Source: an uncultured Enterobacterales bacterium (GTDB lineage Bacteria; Pseudomonadota; Gammaproteobacteria; Enterobacterales; Enterobacteriaceae). From it: 32,222 nt of DNA. The translations under genes were made by a program, and so were the position numbers. Position 1 is the first letter of the stretch; each line of letters begins with the position of its first letter. Positions 25,319-32,222 of this stretch are shown one piece after another. Under the pieces are notes generated by a model. That model was not told where the DNA came from and did no database searches. It saw only the letters and a list, made by a program, of their open reading frames with translations. The DNA lies in assembly GCA_946478305.1 (NCBI GenBank), contig CAMLBO010000053.1, positions 1 through 32,222 on the forward strand, given 5' to 3'.

Positions 25319-26893
25319 TTATGCTCCTGCCGTCAGTTCTGGCGTTCTTAACATCGCCAGCCCTAATGCTTTTTCTTCAGTGGCGTCGTCATGCAGCAAC
25401 TCGCCGGAAATCGCGCCTTCGCGCATCACAATAATTCTGTCCGCCAGCCCTAACACTTCGGGCAAATCACTGGAGGCAAACAGCACCGCAATGCCCTGCT
25501 TCGCCAACTCATAAATCACGTTGTAGATTTCATGCTTGGCACCGACATCAATCCCGCGCGTCGGCTCGTCGAGCAGGATCACTTTCATCTCTTCCGACAG
25601 CCAGCGCCCCAGAATGGCCTTCTGCTGATTACCGCCGGACAGATTCATGATCAGTTGTTGGGCGCTCGGAGTTTTAATGTTCAGCGAGGCAATGTGCTTT
25701 CGGGCGTTCTGCGCTTCCCACTTATTATTGATGAGGCAACCGGCCGTGACGGTTTTGCGCCGCGCGCTGATGTTGATGTTGTCCTGTACCGAGTGCACCG
25801 CAATGATGCCGTCAGCTTTACGGTCTTCCGGGCAGAGCATAATTCCCTGACGGATGGCATCAGCAGGTTTACGGATATTGAGCGCCACGCCGTCGAGCGA
25901 GACCGTACCTCCCGTGATCCGGGTGCCACCAAACAGCCCTTTCATCAACTCACTGCGCCCGGCCCCCACCAGCCCGAACAAGCCGACGATCTCCCCCTGA
26001 CGCACGCTGAGGCTGATCGGCGTTTTCACCCCCGGCGCTTTGACCGCATCAAGCTGCAGACGGATTTCACCGTGCGGACGCGGCGCGTAGTCATAGATAT
26101 CGCCGAGATTACGCCCGACCATCGCCTGCACCAGCTTCTCGTTATTCACCTGCGTCATATCATCAAAAGTGCAGACATAGCGGCCATCTTTGAACACCGT
26201 GACGGCATCGCTCAGCGCAAAAATTTCTTCCATACGGTGTGAAACATACAAAATGACCCGTCCCTCGGCGCGCAGCTCGCGGATCACGCGAAACAACTGC
26301 TCGATTTCACGGGCCGACAGCGAACTGGTTGGCTCATCGAAGGCGATAATTTTGGCGTTACGCGCCAGCGCCTTGGCGATCTCCACCATCTGCCACTGAC
26401 CGATGGAGAGATATTTCAACGGGGTATCCGGGTCGATATCCAGCCCCAGATGCTCCAGCTGAATTTTGGCCTCATAACGCAGCAGTTTGCGGTTCACGCA
26501 GCCATATTTGCTGGGCAACTGCCCGAGGTAGATGTTCTCTGCCACCGTCATTTCCGGCACCAGATGCAGTTCCTGATAAATGATCGCCACACCGGCATCC
26601 AGCGCATCGGTGGTGTGAGTAAAGCTCACCGGCTGCCCCTTGATGTGGATTTCGCCCTGAGTAGGCTGATAATTACCGCTGAGGATCTTGAGCAGCGTGG
26701 ATTTCCCCGCGCCGTTCTCGCCCATCAGGGCATGAATTTGCCCGGCTTTGCAGTTAAACGTGATGCCATCCAGCGCTTTCACGCCGGGAAACGTCTTGCC
26801 AATATGGTGAAATTCCAGATACGGCGCAGCCGCATCAAACGCAGTCAGCGACGGTTTCAGCAGCGAGGCATTGAGTAAGGCTTGCTGAGTCAT
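25319..26893 (-). CDS. araG: L-arabinose ABC transporter ATPase AraG
   Basis: A cytoplasmic double-ATPase subunit. The first half has a canonical Walker A (GENGAGKST), the signature LSIGQWQ and Walker [11 protein letters not shown]. The second half has the degenerate Walker [10 protein letters not shown], the signature NLSGGNQQK and [12 protein letters not shown], as usual in this family. The ATG at 26893 (MTQQALL) gives 524 residues and has AGGTAA upstream; the open frame extends 21 codons further without support. The N-terminus is about 20 residues longer than in E. coli. It lies between araF and araH. Confidence 0.95.
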   Translation of the reverse strand: MTQQALLNASLLKPSLTAFDAAAPYLEFHHIGKTFPGVKALDGITFNCKAGQIHALMGENGAGKSTLLKILSGNYQPTQGEIHIKGQPVSFTHTTDALDAGVAIIYQELHLVPEMTVAENIYLGQLPSKYGCVNRKLLRYEAKIQLEHLGLDIDPDTPLKYLSIGQWQMVEIAKALARNAKIIAFDEPTSSLSAREIEQLFRVIRELRAEGRVILYVSHRMEEIFALSDAVTVFKDGRYVCTFDDMTQVNNEKLVQAMVGRNLGDIYDYAPRPHGEIRLQLDAVKAPGVKTPISLSVRQGEIVGLFGLVGAGRSELMKGLFGGTRITGGTVSLDGVALNIRKPADAIRQGIMLCPEDRKADGIIAVHSVQDNINISARRKTVTAGCLINNKWEAQNARKHIASLNIKTPSAQQLIMNLSGGNQQKAILGRWLSEEMKVILLDEPTRGIDVGAKHEIYNVIYELAKQGIAVLFASSDLPEVLGLADRIIVMREGAISGELLHDDATEEKALGLAMLRTPELTAGA

Positions 26894-26962
26894 AGTAGTT
26901 ACCTGAAAACGAGAAAATGGGGTCCTACAAATTAACGACCAAATCTTTTCTCTCAATAATTC

Positions 26963-26993
26963 GGGTTACAGGCAGTCAACGCACCTGCAACCC
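26963..26993 (-). repeat. Intercistronic hairpin between araF and araG
   Basis: On the minus strand GGGTTGCAGG pairs with CCTGTAACCC over 10 bp with one G-T wobble. No U tract follows. It lies within the 117-bp gap and probably stabilises the araF part of the mRNA so that binding protein exceeds the membrane subunits. Confidence 0.65.
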
Positions 26994-27010
26994 AAAGTAT
27001 GAGGAGGAAA

Positions 27011-27994
27011 TTACATCAAGCCCTTCTTCTTCAACTCCTCCTTGAAGTTGTCACGGGTGATCAGCACTACGTCGGTCACTTCGGTGAATTTCGGTGGCTC
27101 AACCCCTTTGGTTACCCACTCATTCAGCATCTGGATACTTTTGTAGCCATGGATGTCCGGGCTTGGCAGCAGGGACCCGTAGAAGCCGGTCTGCGCACCT
27201 TTGGAGAGTTCGTTCACCGCATCAACCCCATTGATGCCGATGCCGATCACGTTCGCTGCTTTAAAACCCTGCCCTTCGGTGGCACGCACGCCACCGAGCA
27301 CGGTGTTGTCGTTCATGCCGAGGATTAGCCAGTTTTTCACCTGCGGATGCTGCACTAACAGGGAGTTACCGGCATCCAGCGCACCTGGGATATCGTTGGA
27401 TTTGGTCGGCACTTTGTAGATCTGCTTTTCAGGGAACCCGGCGGCTTTCAGCGCGTCCATGGCACCGGTGGTGCGGCGGCGCGCGGTATCGAGCTCATCA
27501 GCGGTGATGGCCATTACGCCGGTATCCGCCACATTCCAGCCGCGTTTTTGCATCTCTTTATACAGTTCCTGCCCCTGACGCTCGCCGATTTTGGTGGCGG
27601 CCATCATCACTAACGGCACCTCTGCCATCGGTTTACCTTTGGCGTTCACAAACTGATCATCGACCTGAATAACCTTCATATCGTAGCTGCGGGCTTTGGC
27701 CATAATGGCCGGTCCCAGACGCGGGTCAGGCGTACAGATAACAAATCCTTTTGCCCCGTTAGCTGCCAGGCTGTCGATAGCGTTCAGCGTTTTCTCACCG
27801 TCAGGCACCGCAATTTTGATCACCTGGAAGTTAAGATCCTTGCCTGCTTTATCCGCAAATTTCCATTCAGTCTGGAACCATGGCTCTTCCGGTTGCTTAA
27901 CCAGAAAGCCCAGCTTCATGGTCTCTGCCATAGCTGAATGTGACATAAGGACAGCAAAACCTGCCATCGCTAACGCCTTAGTGAATTTATGCAT
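27011..27994 (-). CDS. araF: L-arabinose-binding periplasmic protein AraF
   Basis: A 327-residue periplasmic binding protein (E. coli 329). The signal peptide MHKFTKALAMAGFAVLMSHS ends at AMA-E (cleavage after about residue 23). The mature part begins with the same pattern as E. coli (MKLGFLVKQPEEPWFQTEW) and keeps KGFVICTPDPRLG and NWLILGMNDNTVLGGVRATEG. GGAGA lies 8 bases before the ATG. It is the first gene of araFGH and is divergent from araBA across a 413-bp control region. Confidence 0.96.
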   Translation of the reverse strand: MHKFTKALAMAGFAVLMSHSAMAETMKLGFLVKQPEEPWFQTEWKFADKAGKDLNFQVIKIAVPDGEKTLNAIDSLAANGAKGFVICTPDPRLGPAIMAKARSYDMKVIQVDDQFVNAKGKPMAEVPLVMMAATKIGERQGQELYKEMQKRGWNVADTGVMAITADELDTARRRTTGAMDALKAAGFPEKQIYKVPTKSNDIPGALDAGNSLLVQHPQVKNWLILGMNDNTVLGGVRATEGQGFKAANVIGIGINGVDAVNELSKGAQTGFYGSLLPSPDIHGYKSIQMLNEWVTKGVEPPKFTEVTDVVLITRDNFKEELKKKGLM

Positions 27995-28062
27995 GATGTT
28001 CTCCGGCTTTTTATAGTTGTCGCAGGCTCTGTACCGCTGAACTCTTTCAGGTCAGCGCCTGC

Positions 28063-28078
28063 GTGAAAACGTTCTCAG
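28063..28078. promoter_or_regulatory. GalR/LacI-like operator upstream of araF
   Basis: GTGAAAACGTTCTCAG is nearly palindromic around a central CG (12 of 14 inner positions symmetric) and differs from GTGNAANCGNTTNCAC at two positions. It is about 70 bp before the araF start and resembles the sequences upstream of araC. Confidence 0.45.
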
Positions 28079-28247
28079 TAGGGTAAAACGTAAAAACGAA
28101 CCGGCTTTCAGCTGCCTTATCACGGCGGTTTTAATCACAGGATCGCTCTTATTGCTAAACAGGACGGGGACAGTTTTAACGGGAAATTAACGCCGGAAGG
28201 TAGAGCGCTATCACACTTGGGGATTACAGCAGGATCGTGCATAGATA

Positions 28248-28264
28248 TAGCGATTTTAGCCAAC
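28248..28264 (+). promoter_or_regulatory. Additional AraC half-site (araO1-like position)
   Basis: TAGCGATTTTAGCCAAC fits TAGC-N7-NCCA of the AraC half-site and lies just upstream of the CRP site, where E. coli has araO1. Confidence 0.45.
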
Positions 28265-28272
28265 CATTAACT

Positions 28273-28288
28273 TTTGACTAACCTCACA
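28273..28288. promoter_or_regulatory. CRP site of the araB promoter
   Basis: TTTGACTAACCTCACA matches TGTGAN6TCACA with one mismatch, like the E. coli araBAD site. It ends exactly 13 bp before the I1 half-site, the same gap as in E. coli. Confidence 0.7.
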
Positions 28289-28301
28289 TAAACATCATGG
28301 G

Positions 28302-28318
28302 GAGCAGGATTGTGCATA
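28302..28318 (+). promoter_or_regulatory. AraC half-site I1 of the araB promoter
   Basis: GAGC-N7-TGCATA compares with TAGC-N7-TCCATA of E. coli araI1 (8 of 10 defined positions). The I2 copy begins exactly 21 bp downstream. Confidence 0.65.
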
Positions 28319-28322
28319 CTTG

Positions 28323-28339
28323 TAGCTAACGCCTCCTCA
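28323..28339 (+). promoter_or_regulatory. AraC half-site I2 of the araB promoter
   Basis: TAGC-N7-TCCTCA is in direct repeat with I1 at a 21-bp step. The overlapping CTCACG (28336-28341) resembles the E. coli -35 CTGACG. A possible -10, GATATT, is at 28364-28369, about 4 bp further away than in E. coli. Confidence 0.65.
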
Positions 28340-28407
28340 CGCCTCCTGCCCTCAGACGCACAGGATATTCAGCAGACGATTTCCTCACTATCCTGGGAGT
28401 AAGAAGA

Positions 28408-30087
28408 ATGACGCAAGGTGCAATTGCGCTTGGTCTGGATTTTGGCAGCGACTCTGTACGCGTGCTGGCAGTGGACTGCCTGAGCGGTGCGGAAATCGAT
28501 ACCGACGTGGTTTACTACCCGCGCTGGCAGGCAGGCCTGTACTGCAACGCCGCGCAAAATCAGTTCCGCCATCATCCGCGCGACTATATAGAAGCGATGG
28601 AACAGGCGATTGTGAATCTGGTGCAGCGCCTCGGCGTCGAACGCAGCGCCAGGATTATTGGCATCGGCGTGGACTCCACCGGTTCTACCCCGGCTCCGGT
28701 GGATGCCCAGGGCCAGGTGCTGGCGCTGCGGCCTGAATTTGAAAATAACCCGAACGCCATGTTCGTGTTGTGGAAAGACCATACCGCGATTGAAGAAGCC
28801 GAAGAGATCAACCGCCTGTGCCGCAGCGGCGATTTCCCTGACTACTCCCGCTACATCGGGGGCGTTTACTCCTCAGAATGGTTCTGGGCCAAGATCCTGC
28901 ATGTCTCCCGTGAAGACGCCGCCGTGCGCCAAGCTGCGGCCTCTTGGGTTGAGCTGTGCGACTGGGTGCCCGCCCTGCTCTCCGGCACCACCGCGCCAGC
29001 TGATATGGCGCGCGGACGCTGCAGCGCCGGGCACAAAATGTTGTGGCATCCGTCCTGGGGTGGCCTGCCACCGCGCGACTTTTTCACCGCGCTGGACCCG
29101 ATTCTGCTCGAAAACCTGCCTTACCCGCTGTTCACTGACACCGTCACCGCCGACCAACCGGTCGGTAGATTGACGGCCGAATGGGCGCAGCGTCTGGGGC
29201 TGCCGCAAAGCGTGGTGCTCTCTGGCGGCGCGTTCGACTGCCACATGGGTGCCGTCGGTGCCGGTGCGCAGCCTTATACATTAGTCAAAGTGATCGGCAC
29301 CTCTACCTGCGACATTTTGATTGCTGACAAGGATCGCGTGAATGACCGCGCCATCGGTGGGATTTGCGGTCAGGTGGAAGGCAGCGTGGTGCCTGAGATG
29401 ATCGGTATGGAGGCGGGACAGTCCGCTTTTGGCGATATGTACGCCTGGTTCAGTCGCTTGCTGAGCTGGCCATTGGTGCAGGCGATGCTCGCCCATCCTG
29501 AACTAAAACCCGCGCTCTCTGCCGCGCAGAAAAATTTGCTGCCGGATCTCACCGCCGCCTGGGCGGCCAATCCTTCCCTGGATCACCTGCCGCTGGTGCT
29601 GGACTGGTTTAACGGACGCCGGACACCGTTTGCCAATCAACGTCTGAAAGGCGTGATCACCGACATCAACCTCGGCACCGAAGCGCCCGAACTGTTTGGC
29701 GGGTTCATCGCCGCTACCGCCTTTGGTGCACGCGCCATTATGGAGTGTTTCGAGCAGCAGGATATTCCGGTGGAAAATGTCCTGACCCTGGGCGGTATTG
29801 CGCGCAAGTCCCCGGTGATCATGCAGGTGTGCGCCGACGCCATGAACCGTCCGCTACAGATTGTGGCCTCAGACCAGTGCTGCGCGTTGGGTGCTGCCAT
29901 CTTTGCCGCCGTTGCCGCCGGAGAATATTCCGATGTTCCCGCCGCGCAGAAAAACATGGCGTGCAGCATCGAACGCACCCTGATACCCGACCCACAGCGC
30001 GTGGCGCAGTACCAGAAACTCTATGAACGTTATCAGCAGTGGTGCAGCACCACCGAGCCGCTGTTTACAGCAAAAACGACTCACTGA
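28408..30087 (+). CDS. araB: L-ribulokinase AraB
   Basis: A 559-residue FGGY-family carbohydrate kinase (E. coli 566) that phosphorylates L-ribulose. The N-terminal phosphate-binding motif [15 protein letters not shown] and the later GTSTCDIL and [18 protein letters not shown] segments are typical. ALGLD and [14 protein letters not shown] match E. coli AraB. GGGAGTAAGAAG precedes the ATG. araA follows 30 bp after the stop, so the two form an operon under the AraC/CRP-controlled promoter upstream. Confidence 0.96.
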   Translation: MTQGAIALGLDFGSDSVRVLAVDCLSGAEIDTDVVYYPRWQAGLYCNAAQNQFRHHPRDYIEAMEQAIVNLVQRLGVERSARIIGIGVDSTGSTPAPVDAQGQVLALRPEFENNPNAMFVLWKDHTAIEEAEEINRLCRSGDFPDYSRYIGGVYSSEWFWAKILHVSREDAAVRQAAASWVELCDWVPALLSGTTAPADMARGRCSAGHKMLWHPSWGGLPPRDFFTALDPILLENLPYPLFTDTVTADQPVGRLTAEWAQRLGLPQSVVLSGGAFDCHMGAVGAGAQPYTLVKVIGTSTCDILIADKDRVNDRAIGGICGQVEGSVVPEMIGMEAGQSAFGDMYAWFSRLLSWPLVQAMLAHPELKPALSAAQKNLLPDLTAAWAANPSLDHLPLVLDWFNGRRTPFANQRLKGVITDINLGTEAPELFGGFIAATAFGARAIMECFEQQDIPVENVLTLGGIARKSPVIMQVCADAMNRPLQIVASDQCCALGAAIFAAVAAGEYSDVPAAQKNMACSIERTLIPDPQRVAQYQKLYERYQQWCSTTEPLFTAKTTH

Positions 30088-30117
30088 ATCCCCCTTCTTA
30101 TTTTGCAGGAGTAACAA

Positions 30118-31623
30118 ATGGACGCGTTTAAACATCTCGAAGTATGGTTTGCCATTGGCAGTCAGCACCTGTATGGCCCGGAAACATTACGCCAGGTAAA
30201 AGAGAACGCCGAGAAGGTGGTCAACGGCCTCAACAGTGAAGCCGGTATGCCGATTAAACTGGTGCTTAAACCACTGGTGACCACGCCGGACGAAATTACC
30301 GCGCTGTGCCGCGAAGCCAACTACAGCCAGTCCTGCGTGGGTTTGATAACCTGGCTGCATACTTTCTCTCCGGCCAAAATGTGGATTGCCGGGCTGACCA
30401 TCCTGCACAAGCCATTGTTGCAGTTCCATACCCAGTTCAACGCCGAAGTGCCGTGGGACACCATGGACATGGACTTTATGAATCTCAACCAGACCGCGCA
30501 CGGCGGCCGGGAGTTCGGCTTCATCGGTGCCCGTATGCGTCAGCAACATTCGGTGGTCGCCGGTCACTGGCAGGATGGCGAGTCGCATCGCCGTATCGGT
30601 CAGTGGATGCGCGTGGCTGCCGCTAAAAACGAAAGTCAAAACCTGAAAGTGGCCCGCTTTGGCGACAACATGCGTCAGGTTGCGGTGACGGAAGGCGATA
30701 AAGTCGCGGCACAAATTCAATTCGGCTATACCGTCAGCGCCTTTGGTATCGGCGATTTGGTGGCTGTGATTAACGAAGTGAGCAAAAGTGACGTTGATAC
30801 ACTGGTCGAAGAGTACGAAGCCAGTTACCGCCTGACCGATACGGTCCAACTGCACGGTGAACGCCGTGAAAATCTGCTCGATGCAGCAAAAATTGAACTG
30901 GGCATGACCCGCTTTCTCGAGCAAGGCGACTACCACGCTTTCACCACCAACTTCGAAGATCTGCACGGCATGAAGCAACTGCCGGGGCTGGCGGTTCAGC
31001 GCCTGATGCAAAAGGGTTACGGTTTTGGTGGTGAAGGCGACTGGAAAACCGCTGCCCTGCTGCGCATCATGAAAGTGATGGCGGGGGGGCTGAAAGGGGG
31101 GACCTCATTTATGGAGGATTACACCTACAATTTCAAAACCGGCAACGATCTGGTGGTTGGCTCGCACATGCTGGAAGTCTGCCCGAGCATCGCCAAAGAG
31201 CCAAAACCGCTACTGGATGCGCAGTACCTTGGCATAGGCGGCAAGGCCGATCCCGCGCGTTTGATCTTCTCTACCCCAGCCGGTCCGGCCGTCAATGCCA
31301 GCGTGATAGACATGGGCGACCGCTTCCGTCTGCTGGTCAATCTGGTCGATACCGTCGAACAGCCGCATGAACTGCCAAAACTGCCGGTGGCCCGCGCCAT
31401 CTGGAAAGCACAGCCCACGCTCGCGACAGCGGCCGAAGCCTGGATCCTCGGCGGCGGCGCGCACCATACCGTGTTCTCACAAGCACTGGATATTGACCAT
31501 CTGCGTCTGTACGCCGAGCTGCATAATATGGAGTTGCTGGTGATCGATAACGACACGCGACTTGCGGACTTTAAGAATCAAATTCGCTGGAATGAGGTTT
31601 ATTTTAAACTTTGCGGAAAGTAA
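30118..31623 (+). CDS. araA: L-arabinose isomerase AraA
   Basis: A 501-residue metal-dependent isomerase (E. coli 500) that converts L-arabinose to L-ribulose. Active-site residues fall at the known numbers: E306 (FGGEGDW), E333 (FMEDYTY), H350 (VGSHMLE) and H450 (GGGAHHTVF). AGGAG lies 7 bases before the ATG. It contains runs of seven and six G (near 31083-31101), but the frame is intact. No araD follows; the next sequence is the hairpin repeat. Confidence 0.97.
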   Translation: MDAFKHLEVWFAIGSQHLYGPETLRQVKENAEKVVNGLNSEAGMPIKLVLKPLVTTPDEITALCREANYSQSCVGLITWLHTFSPAKMWIAGLTILHKPLLQFHTQFNAEVPWDTMDMDFMNLNQTAHGGREFGFIGARMRQQHSVVAGHWQDGESHRRIGQWMRVAAAKNESQNLKVARFGDNMRQVAVTEGDKVAAQIQFGYTVSAFGIGDLVAVINEVSKSDVDTLVEEYEASYRLTDTVQLHGERRENLLDAAKIELGMTRFLEQGDYHAFTTNFEDLHGMKQLPGLAVQRLMQKGYGFGGEGDWKTAALLRIMKVMAGGLKGGTSFMEDYTYNFKTGNDLVVGSHMLEVCPSIAKEPKPLLDAQYLGIGGKADPARLIFSTPAGPAVNASVIDMGDRFRLLVNLVDTVEQPHELPKLPVARAIWKAQPTLATAAEAWILGGGAHHTVFSQALDIDHLRLYAELHNMELLVIDNDTRLADFKNQIRWNEVYFKLCGK

Positions 31624-31630
31624 TACCGTT

Positions 31631-31648
31631 TTCGGGTTGCGGCCCGAA
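31631..31648 (-). repeat. Hairpin unit C of the composite repeat, right inverted copy
   Basis: TTCGGG (31631-31636) pairs with CCCGAA (31643-31648), starting 8 bp after the araA stop. It is the inverted counterpart of the unit at 102-119. It could also affect the 3' end of the araBA mRNA. Confidence 0.5.
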
Positions 31649-31651
31649 CTC

Positions 31652-31695
31652 GCTTTTCAAATTCAACGTCAAGGTCGTGGACGCCGGCCCACACC
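31652..31695 (-). repeat. Tail plus hairpin B of the composite repeat, inverted copy
   Basis: On the minus strand a B unit (31695-31674) differing from the other copies at two positions is followed by a CTTGACGTTGAATTTG tail and then unit C. The order B-tail-C is the same as at 50-119 on the plus strand. Confidence 0.7.
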
Positions 31696-31697
31696 GG

Positions 31698-31725
31698 GTT
31701 AAGGGCAGTAAACGCTGCCCTTAAC
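31698..31725 (+). terminator. Hairpin downstream of araA, probable terminator
   Basis: GTTAAGGGCAG and CTGCCCTTAAC form a perfect 11-bp stem with a 6-base loop. The T tract (TTTTT) begins about 9 bases later, so termination may be imperfect. Confidence 0.6.
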
Positions 31726-32132
31726 AATCCTGCGTTTTTCTATGTGGCTCCTCCAGCTGCGCGGGTCACAATGGCCGTGTTTCAGGCATGAAAGTGATAG
31801 CCGCAAAATCCCGCCGCGTTGCGGTCCCCTCCGTTCGGGTTACAACCCTCGCAAAAAGACGCGCGGTTTTCCACCTCTCCTCCGGCGGTATTTTTGAATG
31901 CGGCCAAAGCTCTTTAAAATTCAAAACCGGTTTGGTTGTAATTTTTTCTTTTCATTTTTTGACCTAGATAGCTGCTAAGGCGCAGTCAAAAATGGCACCG
32001 GATGAGCGGTTCGAGACCAAAGGCTCGAATCCCGAAATGCGGGGACGGCGTAGCCGTGACATTTTGCGCCGTGAACGGAAGTGGCTGAAACACGTGCCCT
32101 GCCAGCAGCGTAGCTGTCGGTGTCTCATGAAA
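31726..32132. other. Non-coding, hairpin-rich region
   Basis: No convincing gene is seen. The stretch contains TTCGAG-8-CTCGAA (32010-32029), ACGGC-GTA-GCCGT (32045-32057) and CAGC-GTA-GCTG (32106-32116). The last two share a GTA loop and differ in the stem by a compensatory change. An AT-rich segment lies at about 31910-31965. It leads directly into the right-end repeat and may be part of the same mobile or dispersed element. Confidence 0.6.
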
Positions 32133-32222
32133 AAGCCCGGGGGTCCTGGGGGCGGCGGCGACTGGCCGCCCCCAGGTCGGTGTGGGCCGACGCCCACGAC
32201 CTTGAATTTGAATTTGAATTTG
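32133..32222 (+). repeat. Composite hairpin repeat, right copy (hairpin A, hairpin B, AT-rich tail)
   Basis: Hairpin A has perfect 12-bp arms at 32145-32156 and 32165-32176 with an 8-base loop, GGCGACTG. Hairpin B follows at 32179-32200, then a CTTGAATTTGAATTTG tail runs off the window end. The left copy (1-96) has the same parts in the same order. Confidence 0.8.

Larger units (their letters stand above)
27995..28407. promoter_or_regulatory. araF-araB divergent control region
   Basis: No gene is seen in these 413 bp. The araB-proximal half has a recognisable CRP site and AraC half-sites. The araF-proximal half has one GalR/LacI-like operator sequence. I could not identify a convincing AraC site pair or promoter on the araF side. 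Confidence 0.8.

Noticed and set aside
28197-28218. Possible CRP site with right half TCACA
   Set aside because: The left half is poor, and the site at 28273-28288 matches better and has the conserved spacing to I1.
28270-28286. Possible AraC half-site ending ACCTCA
   Set aside because: The first four bases do not match TAGC, and the sequence is better explained by the CRP site that overlaps it.
30187-31011. 274-codon ORF antisense to araA
   Set aside because: Shadow frame of araA, which has a complete set of catalytic residues.
31080-31101. Runs of seven and six G inside araA, possible frameshift
   Set aside because: The reading frame continues with all active-site residues at the expected numbers, so no frameshift is present.
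32008-32031. GGTTCGAG...CTCGAATCC resembling a tRNA T-arm
   Set aside because: No acceptor, D or anticodon arms can be formed around it. It is better explained as one of the local hairpins.
31964-32197. 77-codon minus-strand ORF across the right repeat
   Set aside because: It runs through hairpins A and B, its composition is proline/arginine-rich as expected from GC-rich palindromes, and it has no recognisable domain. Probably a chance ORF in repeat DNA.

Overview
The window looks like a chromosomal segment of a member of the Enterobacterales, most like the Rahnella/Serratia/Yersinia side of the order. Many proteins match their E. coli counterparts almost end to end (TtcA, ZntB, MppA, MpaA, YcjG, Tpx, TyrR, XthA, NudG, YfeH, YdgJ, AraA/B/C/F/G/H, NudI), while the gene order and the repeats differ from E. 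coli. The genus assignment is an inference. All family identifications come from reading the sequence and from memory; no database was searched.

Layout. (1) 1-187: structured intergenic repeat. (2) 210-7356: an alginate-utilisation locus. A minus-strand operon holds a secreted alginate lyase, a cytoplasmic PL17-type oligoalginate lyase, a DEH reductase and a FadR-type GntR regulator. It is divergent from a sodium/solute symporter gene, with two FadR-type operators between them. (3) 7426-11020: nudI, ttcA, an unrecognised 2H-phosphoesterase-like gene, the FNR-controlled small RNA fnrS, and zntB. (4) 11043-13306: a LysR regulator divergent from an MFS exporter. (5) 13373-16936: murein-peptide recycling (mppA, mpaA, ycjG). 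(6) 17094-22957: tpx, tyrR, xthA-nudG, yfeH and ydgJ. (7) 23190-31623: the L-arabinose regulon, with araFGH followed by araC on the minus strand and araBA on the plus strand, but no araD. (8) 31624-32222: about 600 bases of non-coding, hairpin-rich repeat sequence related to the left end.

How the genes work together. The alginate genes can be read as one path: periplasmic cleavage, symport of oligo-uronides, cytoplasmic cleavage to DEH, and NAD(P)H reduction to KDG. KDG kinase and aldolase would have to be encoded elsewhere. The arabinose genes cover uptake (AraFGH), isomerisation (AraA) and phosphorylation (AraB) under AraC, with the epimerase step missing here. The araB promoter reproduces the E. 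coli geometry: a CRP site, 13 bp, then AraC half-sites I1 and I2 exactly 21 bp apart. GalR/LacI-like operator sequences also lie upstream of araC and araF.

The most unusual signal is the repeat family at both ends of the window. Two copies of a 12-bp-stem, 8-base-loop hairpin differ at five stem pairs, and four of those changes are compensatory. Each copy is followed by a second hairpin and an AT-rich TTTGAA-type tail.
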